DNA from: Botryotinia globosa
Taxonomy: Eukaryota; Ascomycota; Leotiomycetes; Helotiales; Sclerotiniaceae
Direction of reading: 5' to 3'
Assembly: GCA_014898425.1 (NCBI GenBank)
Contig: RCSZ01000004.1
Span: forward strand, 2,542,001-2,606,000
Length of the DNA stretch: 64,000 bases
The first letter of the stretch is position 1. Every line of letters starts with the position of its first letter. The notes beneath the pieces were generated by a model that saw nothing but the letters and a program-made list of their open reading frames with translations, ran no database searches and was not told the DNA's origin. The translations under genes and the position numbers were made by a program. Positions 50,847 to 63,180 of the stretch are shown in pieces.

Positions 50847-51784
50847 ATGAACAGCCCCATGATTGAAACGCCATGCATTGAGATACCGCGGGTCGAAATC
50901 CTGCCTATGAAGCAAAGATCACAGATTCAGAATCTGGAAGAAGATTGGACCGGTACCAGTAGTACGGTTATGAGGAGGAAATTGCAAAATCGGTTGAATC
51001 AACGGGCTTCTCGTTTGTAATCCTAGTCTTTTCGTGATCCAATTAATCGTTTGTATTAATCTCAATATTAGGACAACGTAGAAAAGCCGACTCGAGAAAA
51101 CTCCAAGCAATAACCAAAGTCGTAGAATCACAAGGACCCATGATCCTTGACCCTACTACACCTCCTCCAAAAGAATGTATGTGTACCAATCACATAGATC
51201 TCAAACGCATCGTCGCTGCTGGATCATTCAATTCCTATATCACCGATACTTCTATCCCAGCAGACTCCTATTTACTCACTCTTCTTCATTTCAATATCAT
51301 CCGTGCTTTATCTATTAATGTGAAAATTCTCAAATTACCTGTTGATCGTATGGATGATGATATTCTTTCTCCATTCAACAAATCATCATCGACACAGTAT
51401 CCACAGGGTATACCAGACTTATCAAACCTTCCACTGGCGCTAAGACCTACAAACCTACAAATCGAAATGGAACATCATCCTGAGATTGATATTTTTCCGT
51501 TTCCGAGATGTAGAGATCTCATTCTTTCGTCACTCTCAAGGGGTGGTGAATGGGATGATATCGAGTTTTGTAGAGACATTATGTATGGGTTAGAGGGTGG
51601 AGGAGGAAGAACGGGATTCATTGTTTGGGGTGATCCGTGGATACCGGAAAGTTGGGAGGTGGAGGAAAACTTTGCGAGAAAGTGGAAGTGGTTGTTAGAG
51701 GGGTGTGAGGAATTGTTTATGAGTACTAATAAATGGAGGGATGGAAGAGGTGAAGGGAAACTAGTTTTCGAGGAATTACCTTGA
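50847..51784 (+). CDS. bZIP-like DUF3425 protein
   Basis: Two exons (50847-51012, 51072-51784) give 292 residues; the intron is 59 bp with a GTTTGT donor. Splicing joins a basic region, RRKLQNRLNQRASRQRRKAD, that matches fungal bZIP DNA-binding regions. No leucine heptads follow; instead the chain passes into a region with CMCTNHIDLKRI and a hydrophobic YLLTLLHFNIIRAL block, as in the DUF3425 family of bZIP-related proteins. The C-terminal part has HHPEIDIFPFPRCRDLIL and FIVWGDPWIPESWEV, also family-like. An upstream in-frame ATG at 50727 would add 40 residues that look hydrophobic and unlike the family. It is probably a nuclear regulator. Its targets are unknown. Confidence 0.82.
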
Positions 51785-54554
51785 TGATTTTTTGATCGCA
51801 AAACTGGGAATATAGCACAAAGTACGGACCCGTTGAGATGGAGAAGAAGATAAGGGGTGAAAGAAGTGAACTCAAACAGATATCCAATATCTCAAGCTCA
51901 GATCAAATTTAGAAAGCGGTAGGTGGTATACCCGAGCAATTTTGTGTTCGGATATAGCTAATCGTACTGAGGCTTTTAGATACATCGATCTAAAACTTTT
52001 CATTTGGATTTTCTAGCTACACGAATTTCTAGCACTGATCATGGCCGAGATGATAGAACATAGACAGATGAGGGAATCTCAAAATAGCTACATTCTGTGG
52101 ACTTTTAAAGTACGAATCCACTTCTTGAACTCTTCCCATAGTACATTTAGATCACAATGGCCAGCCACAAGGGCGATATCGATCCTATATTCTTCAAAGC
52201 CACATGGCCAATTTTCACAAGGCAAACAGTCATAAACTTAGAGAACCCATATTATTATACGCTCTTGTTCACGGTATTTTGCCGGATATCATGCTTGTGA
52301 CTGGTCGATACGATCGACCGAGTAGGTGGATGAGTAATCCGAGGATTGAAATGGACTATCGGTAAAGAACTAGTGACTTATTGTTGAAATTATATGAAAA
52401 TCTTTATCTTTCGGTTCCCACAAGCGTTCATTACCTGTCGCTATAATTATTCCATTTGACTATCAACAGAACGCAAGGTGGCATAGCCGTGAACTCAACC
52501 AGATTCCAGAACGACTCCACGCCTTCTTAAAGAGGATCTTCAATATAGAGATATATCGGTGAACATACATGCAGGCGCCTTTGAATTGTGTTATAAGGTC
52601 GCTCTTCTTCCTGGGTGTTGGAAATGCATTTACGCGTTTCAATGATCACTACTGGACGTTTTCAAAAGCATGTCTGAATATCAACTCTACTTTGACCAAA
52701 TTAGTTATTTGCTTCAAGATTTACGTTGAGGATCTGGATGAAAGTGACATACCGGACAAGAAGAGGATTTCAAGCACGAAAATATCTACTCTAGTAACCC
52801 AAATCACAATTTCCAAATCTGAATGTGATGCTTCTATGTACTTGCCATATAAAGGCTCTTTTATCATGCTAGCATTTCATTTCAGCAGTTGAAAACACGG
52901 TTTACCAACACCAAGGTGACAAATAGTTGAGAAAAGGACATCAAGATTGCGCATGTAATGGCGCACGCTTTCAGATTGACTTCTGGTTGTATATTAGATC
53001 AATATCCGGCACACTTTAGCATTACTGTAGGATACTTATCAATGAATCGCGTTTACTGTTTATTGCTAGGGTAAGGACCAAGTGGTCTCTTGCGGAAAAT
53101 TTAACGTAGTTGTGAGAATCGACTTCTTTCATAATTACTGTCTCGAATATCTCTATTTGCAGGACTGTCTATAATCATAACCTCTAAGTCTTGGAGAGTC
53201 CCTAATATTTAAGTGCGAATTATCATACGTCTGGTGTCTCCAAGCAAGGGCACAGTGCAACTTTTATTGAAGGTTACTGCGCATTCTTATTGTTTGGATT
53301 TTGAGTGTGTATAGAAAATAGATGAAGAAGATTTTTGAGTGTAAAAGTTATTAAAGGTTGACTATTATAATAATAAGAACAATTACTATTATAATAATAG
53401 TGGAAGATCTAGTCAATTTAGGCTTTAGGGACGAATCGAATATATAATAAGAGTTGAATTGAAGTTAATTTATAAGAGCTAGGCTGAGTTGAGATGAAAT
53501 TGCTTGCTTTTTTCTGGGTTTTCTTTGAAGAATATCCTAAGTTTATATAGTTTATAATAAAATTTTAGTATATTCTATGCTTATAAATAAGATCGATTTA
53601 AATCGAATCTTATAGAATCATTTTATTTAAAAAAAAAAGTATAATCAATCAAATTTAATCATTCTTCTATATACTTCTATTTAGTTTTATTCTATTCTAT
53701 TCTATTATAAATCAATTTGATAAGAAATATAATTACATAACTATATAATATTATAATATTATAATATAAAATCATATCATACATATATTAGTTATCAATA
53801 TATCTCTTATTTAGTAAGATATTAATAAGTGATTTAGTGGATATATTATGAATTTCCACAAAAGTGAATTAGGACCTTGGACGTTCTGTGGGTATATTAT
53901 GATGAGGTATTGAAGATGTTGTTCATTCGACAAGAATAGTGTTCAATTATTGTATATGCGAATATCAACATTGAACAACTCAAGAATGGCATTCACAACT
54001 TGAGTTATGATATACTTACAATCTTCCAGAGAAATGAAATTATAAGAACTCAATTGTCTCTATACTAAGGTCTCACATGAACCAACAAGTGCAGCGTAAT
54101 TGATCTCACCACATTTTGCATTTTCCTCAAGCCCCCCAACGGACATTTATCAATCACAAGTTCTCCTAGACCTACTGATCATCAATCAAGATTCATCATA
54201 ATAAAGAGTCAAGTCAGAAGAACCGCGGCAGAATAGCAAAATGTAACCTAATCGCCAAAAAAATGCATGGCATATGCACCCTGAGCAAGGATCCAATTTA
54301 GCCTATCTCGGGCGATACCTTTTTGGTGTCACACAACCGCACTTCTTGCGGTTTCCGGTGTAGCATGTTTGAGGTGGGCTGAAGTGAAAACATGACGTTC
54401 TACAGAATTTTTAAAGCTGCGTGATGTGGAAGGCATAAAGACGCGTCGACCTAGAATTTCATTTGATATTTTTATTTCTTCTCGCCAGTCAGTTTCACAT
54501 CGCTCAATCACGTCGTAACTTCTAGACAGTTGAATTACATATATCTATTCTAAA
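51785..54554. other. Intergenic region with an AT-rich block
   Basis: About 2.8 kb. The left half has only small frames (one of 107 codons at 52569-52892 lacks a recognisable domain). From about 53310 to 53860 the sequence is strongly AT-rich with near-palindromic ATTATAATAAT units and no long frame. This is probably decayed repeat DNA. The right end should contain the promoter of the O-methyltransferase. Confidence 0.5.
53310..53860. repeat. AT-rich, probably degenerate repeat block
   Basis: Composition drops abruptly in G+C relative to both flanks. Two copies of ACTATTATAATAAT occur about 27 bp apart near 53360-53402. No protein similarity can be read. Confidence 0.5.
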
Positions 54555-56237
54555 ATGGCAAATCCAGAAGCCCAAGAAATTTTGAAAAATTTGAGTACAC
54601 TACTGTCAGATACTTCATATGGAAATTCTCCGAAAAGTCTACAAGAAGCTGTTAGATTGAGTAAGGCGCTTACAGCAACTATTGAGGCGCCGGAAAATGT
54701 CGCTATGGAACTTGCTTTCTCGGTACGTCTTATTCTTCCTGGGACTTATCGAGTTGGAAATACGAGAGGTATGAGTGTTATAAGTATAAAATTTTTGAAC
54801 GAGATATAGACATTCATACCCATGAGCGCCCGAATCGCAGTAGATCTCAATCTTTTCGAGCATATTGTTAAATATGAGCCTGTTAATGTAGCAAAATTGG
54901 CAGAGCTATCAGGCGCGGAGGAGTTGCTGTTAAGTATTGATACACTTCTCTATTTTGTACATTGAATATAGAGAAACCAAGGGAACTAATAAGAGAGTAG
55001 AAAGAATATTGAGACCTCTCGCCTCTACAAATTTCGTCAAGGAAGTGGATGAGGAAACTTGGGGGGCTACTCCCATTACAAAAGCTATGACACAGAAGGG
55101 AATTGCAGCTGGTCATCGCATGTTGTATATCACCCCTCCTTCTCTCCTCACTTTCCCTCTCCTTCTCCCCCCATACTCCACTAAACATCAAAAATCATCA
55201 GGTTCGCAACCTCCATGTTAGCCGCCCTGCACGCCCCTCGCTATTTTCTCGAAACGAGCCATACCTCCCCCACGAATCCCCATGATGGCCTAATGCAATA
55301 CGCGCACGGAACTAAGCTACAAAGTTTCGATTATTTTGGCACCATGCCTGGGAACGTGCTTGGAGATTTTAATACATTTATGGGAAATACGATGGGAGCA
55401 CGGAGATATTGGTTGGATTGGTGGCCGGTGGAGGAGAGGGTTTTTGAGGGGGTGGAAGGGGCGGATAATACGCTGTTGGTGGATGTGGGTGGAGGGAAGG
55501 GCCATGATATTATGGCTTTCAAGGAAAAGTTCGGGAGAAGGGAAAAAAGGGTGGGGAGATTAGTCTTGCAAGACCAACCGCATGTTTTGGAGGAGATTGG
55601 CGAGGGTGAATTAGGCGAGGGGATAGAAAAATGCGGATATGATTTTTTTACAGAGCAGACTGTTAAGAGTACATTTTCCTTCAACTATCTTTTCCTAATT
55701 TTTCCCCACATCTTCACACCTTACATTCTCTTCAAGTTCCCATCTCTCTGAACTAACACATACCCCTTTCCTTCTAGACTCTAGAATTTACTTCTATCAC
55801 CACATTCTCCATGACTGGTCCGACTACAAATGTCTCGAAATCCTCCGCGGTCTTAAGAGCGCCATGAAACCAAATTACTCAAAACTCATTATCCATGAGA
55901 TGATCTTGCCAGAATCAGGGGCGTCAACATATCATGCGCTTTTGGATTTGACTATGATGGCTTTCAATGGGGGGATTGAGAGGACGGGGAAAGAATGGAG
56001 GAAGTTGCTTGCAAAAGCTGGGTTTGAAGTCACGGGAATTTGGGTTCCGGAGGTGAGTTGAAGGTTTCTGTGACGATTTTTGTTAAGGATGTGATGAATG
56101 GGGATTTTGTTTTATTCGAAAGTTTCTTCGACGGTCTTTTTTTCATTTTTTCATGATTGGGTTAGGTACTGACGATATGAATGGGATAGGATGAACCGGA
56201 TGCGGATGGAATTATAGAAGCTATTGTTAGAGAGTAG
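54555..56237 (+). CDS. SAM-dependent O-methyltransferase, secondary-metabolite type
   Basis: Six exons (54555-54722, 54810-54933, 54998-55121, 55202-55668, 55778-56052, 56190-56237) give 401 residues with consistent phases. The introns are 87, 64, 80, 109 and 137 bp. The N-terminal helical domain (about 1-170) is of the dimerisation type found in plant/fungal O-methyltransferases. The SAM-binding motif is LLVDVGGGKGHDI (about residue 250). The catalytic His lies in HHILHDW, at the start of exon 5. The conserved C-terminal block ends in DEPDADGIIEAIVRE. Members methylate hydroxyl groups on polyketides and similar small molecules. No synthase gene lies in the window, so no cluster can be claimed. 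AT-rich DNA lies about 0.7 kb to the left and 2.7 kb to the right. The third intron is CT-rich. Confidence 0.9.
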
Positions 56238-58979
56238 TTTCATTCTCGTATTGAATAGTATATAGATGATTGTACAAATGTTGCCTAGCATTAGACACTG
56301 TCATCAATTCATGTCTGTTAGTTCACAGACTATATACTTTCCGAAAATCCATGTCGAATCGAAGATTTATTTTCTCAAGAAGGATTTAGAGATTTTCCTT
56401 TTCAATTTCTTACAAGGTTATTTCTTGAAGAAAAATGCTCTATGTAATATTAGGCAGATGAAAAGACTTCATATCGCTATTTGGTCGATTGAATAAGTCA
56501 TTTGTAAACGGTTGACCCAAGATCAACCCCCAGTAATAACAAGCGAACTTGAAGAAAGGAGAATATATTCACACGAAACAGAACTCTCTCACTAATTAAA
56601 TCTGCATTTTTTACGGTATATTTTAACCGTTTCTCTGGAATCATATCCCCAGCAAAAATATACATTCGCTCGTAACAAAGAATCAGGTTTTGTTTTGTGA
56701 ACTATTCCTTCAGACTCCTGAGGTACTTACATTGACTCTATCTATATCATATTGACAACCAATCTTCGCTTGCTGGTTCTTGTTTCTATCCGGATTCCGA
56801 TCCAGTTTTTCTTAACTTCATGTAAAAGCAGGAAAGGTTATTTAAGCTAGCTTGCGCAAATCTAATACAACAGTAGCGCATTAAACATCAATCTGATATC
56901 CAGTTGAGATTTCCAAATCCGTCTAAATACCTGTCTTCCCCATTCTCTTCATCTTAAACGACAGAAAGGTTTCCAGCATAGCCTTCGGACTCAGGGATAC
57001 TCATATGTTCCAGACTTTGAAGTGCGGATTTCGCATGATATGGTACATAGTAAAACATTATCTTGAAATTCTCAGTTAGACCATCTGATTATCTTTTTGG
57101 ATTGATCGATATAGTGAATATGATCATTCGTTACATGAGCATTCTATGGCATATAAGCTTTCAACACTGAAAAGTATTAACGAATCATAAAACATAGAAT
57201 TATACAAATGTTGTAGACACATTATGAAGAGTTCATAATCACCATCGATGTAATACCAACAGCACTCTAATCGACTTTCCACTTTTCATAAAACTTCAAT
57301 CTCACAATTCCAATCTCAATCAAAAAGGGATACGCATTAAGGGAATGAAATCTTCACTAGAAGAAGTCTCGTCTTTTCTTCTCCACATCATTTCACCCAC
57401 CTTCCACAATACATGACCCTAACTTCTGAGATCTGCCACTTAGAAACACCCCCAATCGAATTACTTACTAGTTTCTGAATACTTTCCTAAGCCCAAAGAT
57501 CTTCGAAATCTAACCCTCTTTGTATTCCCCATGCCACTCCACTCAAATATATATATTCTGGGGGGTTGACTTCTTAGACGTGGCTTGTTTCGTGGGGATT
57601 TGATACGCATGATACATACATACATGGTGCATACCAATCAGAATACATAAGCATCACACATTATGTTTGACATCCACCGTCCAAAGATATCTCTAGTGTC
57701 TCACTGCACTGGCAAGTTGCAACACACTGTCGATATCTCCATCGATCAATCAATCAAATGAGTAGCTCGCTGTCTGAACAAACCATTCCCCAAACCTCTC
57801 CTCGCTTATTTCCCACTGTAGCACAAAGTGTATTCAGCACACACACATACATGCATACATACTTCGCGTGCGTATGTGCTTACTCCGCTCCCATACATGA
57901 AAACCCTTTCGTCATATTCTCCACCTCTCCTATATCACTCTAAACCATAATCCCTGTATCCCACCTATGATCTATCTATCCATCGTCTTTCTCCATCACT
58001 CCACCCATTCATCAATTTATCTTGTTCTTTCCCAAATTCCCTGTCGTCTCAAAATTTCCCCATCCAAGTTCCACATTCCACAGGAATCCACATATATATA
58101 CCTCACATCTACACAGACCACCCTACGAACTCTCACCACAATCTCACACGCAAAAGAAAAAGCAGAGGGAAAAAAAAGTACAGGAAAAACATCCACTTTC
58201 TCCACCCCCATGGGCATCTTGATCGAGAATTAACATTTGCATCGAAAACTCGCACAGACATTTTGCTGGATAACTAATGATCTGCATGGATTTTCTTTTC
58301 TTGACATGTTTCATATGCTTTTTTAGATACTTTTTCACATCTTTCAACTTTCGAAGGAGTAGATAAATGGGGATTTGACATCATATCACTTCATCACTTC
58401 ACCTCACCTCACCTCATCTCAAACCTCATTCAAACCTCCCAACTACAACCCTAACCCAAGCTAAGCTAACCCTATCCCTTCTCACCTCTCCTCCGTAAAA
58501 TCCCCTATCAAATGAATCTCCTTCCTTCTAGCCTCATCACAATATCATACACTCCTGCATTCCATATACATGCATACATCCCAAAGGAGATATTACTCCT
58601 CGCTCCTCGCCAGGCGAATTGCGAATATGTTCTCCGTTCCTCTGCTTCATCGTGTTGTGCATGAATACCGGAATGAAGGTGAAAATTTTGATTCGAATCT
58701 CACACCGCTTTTTTACAACCTGGCATGCAATTTTATGAAGTTCCATGAATGATTGTCTAGGTAGGTGAGTATGTCATATTTATACCTTCCATGCATGGAG
58801 TAATTGTCAGAGAATAAATGAAAATAGTAATGAAATCAATACCTAGATGGATAGATAGATGAATGAATAGGTAGGAAGATAAGATAAGATAAGATAAGAT
58901 TAGATAAGATGAATAGTAATGATATGTTTTCTTCCTCTTATAAATCATGAATATAAAGTATAATTAACAATATTTGAGT
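56238..58979. other. Gene-free region right of the O-methyltransferase
   Basis: About 2.7 kb of moderate composition with many short frames and none convincing. Small direct repeats include AAGAT units near 58875-58912 and CACCT units near 58398-58412. I see no RNA gene. Confidence 0.45.
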
Positions 58980-60407
58980 GTAAAGGAGAAGAAATTAGAG
59001 CTTTTTATTTATTGGAGGTTTACCTCCTTAATAATCTTGCCGCCCGCGAGGGTCGAAGGTATATAAACACAAAAAAAGAGAACCTCACTTAATAAGACCT
59101 GATTTAAGCGATTTGATTGGTTTGATTTAAATGATTTGATTGGCTCGATTTTCTTAGCATTATAGCCATAGTGTAGATTTCCTTAATATTGTAGCTATAA
59201 TATAGATTCTTAAAGGTTTTTAACAAAATTATCTAAATTAGTTGAATAAAAAGAAAACAAAAGTAATAATTATATAAAAGAAGTTAAGAGCTTTTAAATA
59301 ATATATTTTTTATATTGCTAGTTTTAAAACTAAGGGTTTTTTAAAGAATTGAAATTTAATTGATATAAATATAATTGAAGTTTATATAATCAATTGAAAG
59401 AGGGTTATATTGAATATAGTGAGTCTAAAATTAATAAAAATTATTTTAATACTATAGTTTTTGTAATTCAGTGGTATAATTGATAATCTGAAGTAATATA
59501 ATCCATTAAAATCTAAATAAAATTAAAAAATCCGAATAAAATTAAAAAATCCGAATAAAATTAATAAAAAAAGTAATTTAATAAGGTAAACCGACTTCGC
59601 CTGCAAGCTTTCAATAAAATTTCTTTTTTAGATTTTTATAATAATAAATATAATTATATAATACTTTCTCAAAAAGCAAGGGGTCCGGGGGCTCGCAGGC
59701 CCCTGATAATAGATGAGATGACGATTATTCCTTAGATATATAATATAAACATAAGCAATATTATTAAGATTGAGAATAGATAGTAAAATTATTGGGAAAC
59801 ACGTGATGTGGCACGTGCACTATATATATAAAAGGTTTAACGTGTATCTAGATTTCTCTTCTAGAATATATAATATAATAACGACAATCTTTATATATTA
59901 CTTATATATGCCTAACTTGCTGTCCATTTCCGATAAAAATAAAAGACTATAGTCGGCGAAATGATTAAAGATGAATAGTATATATTAAAATTGTTTATAA
60001 TTTCTATAAATATTAACTAAATTAGCTATAATTAAAACATGAAATAAATTATTATAATTGATATATCATATTAAAGTTTTAAAAGAATTAGAGTCAAACT
60101 GAATAAGACAAAGATTATCAAAATTATTAAATTGAATAAAAAAGTGCTTATTTCTTGTTATTTTTTGGATTATTAATAACTCAAAAATTTAATATAATTT
60201 GATCTTCAAAATCTAATATGTAATTGAGAAAAAGAATATCTTTGGAATGATATTATTTTTACAAGTTTTATAAAGAACTTAAAAAATGATTAAAATTTAA
60301 AATAAATTCGTTTATTTTAAGGATTTCAAGTATAGAAATTCAAAGCTTTAAACCACTTTTTTTATTTTAATCTTTAATAATTTTTTTATATCAAAAATTT
60401 TATATTA

Positions 60408-60515
60408 CGGGGCAGGCTGAGGAATAGGACTCTAGCTCACTTGCACTCCGGCGCAAGCGCTCATTTCGATCCTATCCGATAGGACTAATATCCCACGTGA
60501 TTTAACACCGTGACA
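60408..60515 (+). other. GC-rich islet with Pol III box-like motifs
   Basis: A TAGCTCACTTG motif at 60433-60443 resembles an A box. TTTCGATCC at 60464-60472 resembles a B box at about tRNA-gene spacing. The segment does not fold into a proper tRNA by eye, so a tRNA-derived SINE remnant is one possibility. Confidence is low. Confidence 0.25.
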
Positions 60516-60692
60516 ATTTTTTATTTTTTTAATATAATATTAAAGTTTTAAAATATACAATTAAAAATTCAAGGAGATATAAAAAATCGAAATCTTTTCA
60601 TTAAACTATACTTATTTTTATCAACTTATTAATTTTAATATAATATATCTCTTCAATTATAAATTTAAATTATATAAAACCTTTTATTTATA

Positions 60693-60850
60693 AAGAAATC
60701 ATATTAAGAAATTATATTAAGAAATTATATTAAGAAATTATATTAAGAAATTATATTAAGAAATTATATTAAGAAATTATATTAAGAAATTATATTAAGA
60801 AATTATATTAAGAAATTATATTAAGAAATTATATTAAGAAATTATATTTA
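60693..60850. repeat. 13-bp tandem array, about 12 copies
   Basis: Near-perfect head-to-tail copies of AAGAAATTATATT. The first copy has a C in place of one T; the others are identical. The uniformity contrasts with the decayed sequence around it. Confidence 0.9.
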
Positions 60851-60960
60851 ATTTTATTAAAATTTATGGAAATTATAATTAGTTTTAATATATACTACAC
60901 ATTTTGAATTATTTCGCTGAGTACTATAATCTACTATTCTCCTTATTAAGAAACAGAGAA

Positions 60961-61980
60961 AGAGAACTAACATAACTAAGTTCTATATTTTTCTTGTTCT
61001 TCTCTCTATCGTCTATCTTCCTTATATATAGTACTCTATCAATTCATATATACTATCGCCTATTCATTCATTCATACTATATCAACCACTTCTCCAACCA
61101 TTTTAACTCTCATTCAAACTACTTATCTCCTCTCCTTCTTAATTTCCTCCCCTCAACCTTTATTTCAAACAAATAAACTCTTTATATCTCAAACTACTTA
61201 TATATCAACTTATCTATCCATTTTCTCTTGCCCTCTCCCTCTTCCTTCCCCCCTTCCCTTTACCAACTTACCAACTTATCAACTTACTATTCTATCCCTA
61301 TTTACCTGCCTATCTAAACATCTATTTGCTAACCTCACCTTTTTCATTAACCCTCTCTCCTCTCCTCTCTCCCCTCTCCCACCCAATTCTCAATATATCG
61401 TTAAATCTCTATCATTCAATACCCATACCTAATCATTTATCCATCACCTATAACTCAAACCTCAATTTTCATCTAATCAAATCAAAAAATCTCATCTCAT
61501 CTTTTTGAGTATTTTACTTCATCTACTTCAATCCAAATATCTGATACATGATGATCAAGTAGAAACATGGGATTTTCCTTTCCTTTCCGCTTCCTCTCCC
61601 TATCCCTATCCCTCCTTTTCTCTCTCCTCCTCAATATCTATAACTACTCATCCAAACATCCAAATATCTGAATATTCAAATATCTGCCCCTTTTCCCTTC
61701 ACCACTCTTCTCCTCCCAACTCCCAACTTTCAATTCCTAATTCTCAAAAATCCATACCCCAAAATAAAAATAGAAATAAAGAAACAAAAACAAAGAAAAT
61801 CTCCATATCCAACTATTAAGCTATCTACTATTCATCCATTTACCTAAAGACATTACATCCTATATTTAAATAAACTTTATAAACTCATAAACCCCTCTCT
61901 TTGATTTCTCTCTTTAAAAGAAATTTTTTGATTAATCAACTGTCTATCTAATTATTTAATCATCTAATCATCTATCTATA
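60961..61980. other. Pyrimidine-rich plus strand, no gene
   Basis: Long CT-rich and ACC/TCC-rich sequence with almost no purine runs. Open frames exist only because the composition avoids stop codons. A similar bias returns at about 63180-64000. It could be a promoter/leader region of a plus-strand gene beyond the window. Confidence 0.4.
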
Positions 61981-62448
61981 GTAACCTCAGTAAAGTTCGT
62001 ATAAAATTGATTATTTAAATACACTTAATAATTTTAATAAATAATTATAAATTATTAACTCTATATATCTTTTCTAAAATTCAAAATTATATAGATAATT
62101 AATTCAATTATATAAATTTTTTTATTATATCAAAAGATTTCTAAATAGAATTATTTCTAATTATATTACAAAATAGAGATATTAATACTTTGATTTCAAT
62201 TGAATATTGATCTTTATATTCTAAATGATTTATAATAATCTTTATATTTATAAAATTAAAATCAATTAAATTTTTAATATTATAATCTTATAATTCTAGA
62301 TTTTTTTTTAAAAAAAAATCAATTTTTATATTAAAATTAAACAAATTATATAAATAAAGGATATTCACTTCAAAGGAATGACTTTAGTATAATGACTATT
62401 ATATCAAAAGGGATTAAGCAAATACGAAAGAGATTAGCTTTTTTAATA

Positions 62449-62561
62449 GTATCACGGATTGATTATAACTCTACTTAGTAGGTTTGATATTGATCAAACT
62501 ACTTGTATTTTTTTGGGGTTACATAGCTTAGTAGTTAAGTACTAGATACTGTAACAATTAG
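62449..62561 (+). repeat. Repeat copy 1 (more AT-rich)
   Basis: Aligns end to end with copy 2 at 62725. Around twenty transitions and about two transversions separate them by my hand alignment. In its right half this copy carries the A/T version at most differing sites. Confidence 0.7.
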
Positions 62562-62724
62562 TTTGATCTTATTCAAAGGCTTTTTTGATAATTAGTTAGG
62601 GAAAAGTAGTCCCATTCACTTTTAGATATATAACCAATTTCTATTAGAAACCTTGATAATCCTATTCCGGAATAAAGAATAAAAAGATTCTATTATATTC
62701 ATTCTAGAATTGAAAGAAAAAGTA

Positions 62725-62837
62725 GTATTACAAATTGATTATAACTCTACTTAATAGATTTGATATTAATCAAACTACTTGCACCCTTTTGGGGTTATGT
62801 GGCTTAGTGGTAGAGTACTAGGTGCCGTGACAAGTAG
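62725..62837 (+). repeat. Repeat copy 2, with tRNA-like A-box motif
   Basis: The right half retains G/C at most sites altered in copy 1. It contains TGGCTTAGTGGTAGAGTAC, which matches the tRNA A-box consensus TGGCNNAGTGG. No clear B box follows, so it is not called as a tRNA; it may be part of a SINE. Confidence 0.6.
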
Positions 62838-63180
62838 TATCTATATAAGGCCTACTACTTTCCCAAATAGCTAGCTGTTTAGATAGAATATAATTAGATA
62901 TACAGGACCTATAATACGTGGGTTCTACGTCTTTCGTATTCTTCTCGAACTAATACAAATTCTATAGCTTTTTAAAAGACTTCAAATTCAAAGTTCTTTT
63001 TAATCTAAAAACTTTATTTATTTATTTATTTGTTTATTTATTTTTCATCAATATTTCAATAAATTTTTATAGAATTTCTAGTTTTGATATAATCAAAATA
63101 AAGGATTGATTTTTAATTTTATTTTGAATAAAATAATTTTTTATAGAAAAAGACCTTTTCTACAAATTTAATATATAGTA

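Larger units (their letters stand above)
58980..60960. repeat. AT-rich island of decayed repeats with GC-rich islets
   Basis: About 2 kb of very AT-rich DNA. Short GC-rich islets interrupt it at about 59023-59060 (with the near-palindrome GGAGGTTTACCTCC), 59590-59610, 59675-59705 and 60408-60515. No long frame survives. The pattern suggests old transposable elements altered by repeat-induced point mutation, with islets as less altered remnants; that is inference. Confidence 0.6.
61981..63180. repeat. AT-rich block with a diverged direct-repeat pair
   Basis: Low G+C sequence with no gene. It contains two related segments of about 114 bp (62449-62561 and 62725-62837) that differ almost only by C/T and G/A changes. 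Confidence 0.6.

Noticed and set aside
52041..52260. Possible small two-exon gene
   Set aside because: A GTACGA/TAG intron is conceivable, but the product would be very short and matches nothing known to me.
52569..52892. 107-codon plus-strand frame
   Set aside because: Has an ATG but no domain or splice support, and it lies in a spacer leading to AT-rich DNA. It could be real but I cannot support it.
60693..60850. CRISPR-like array
   Set aside because: The units are contiguous without spacers and the organism is a eukaryote; it is a simple satellite.
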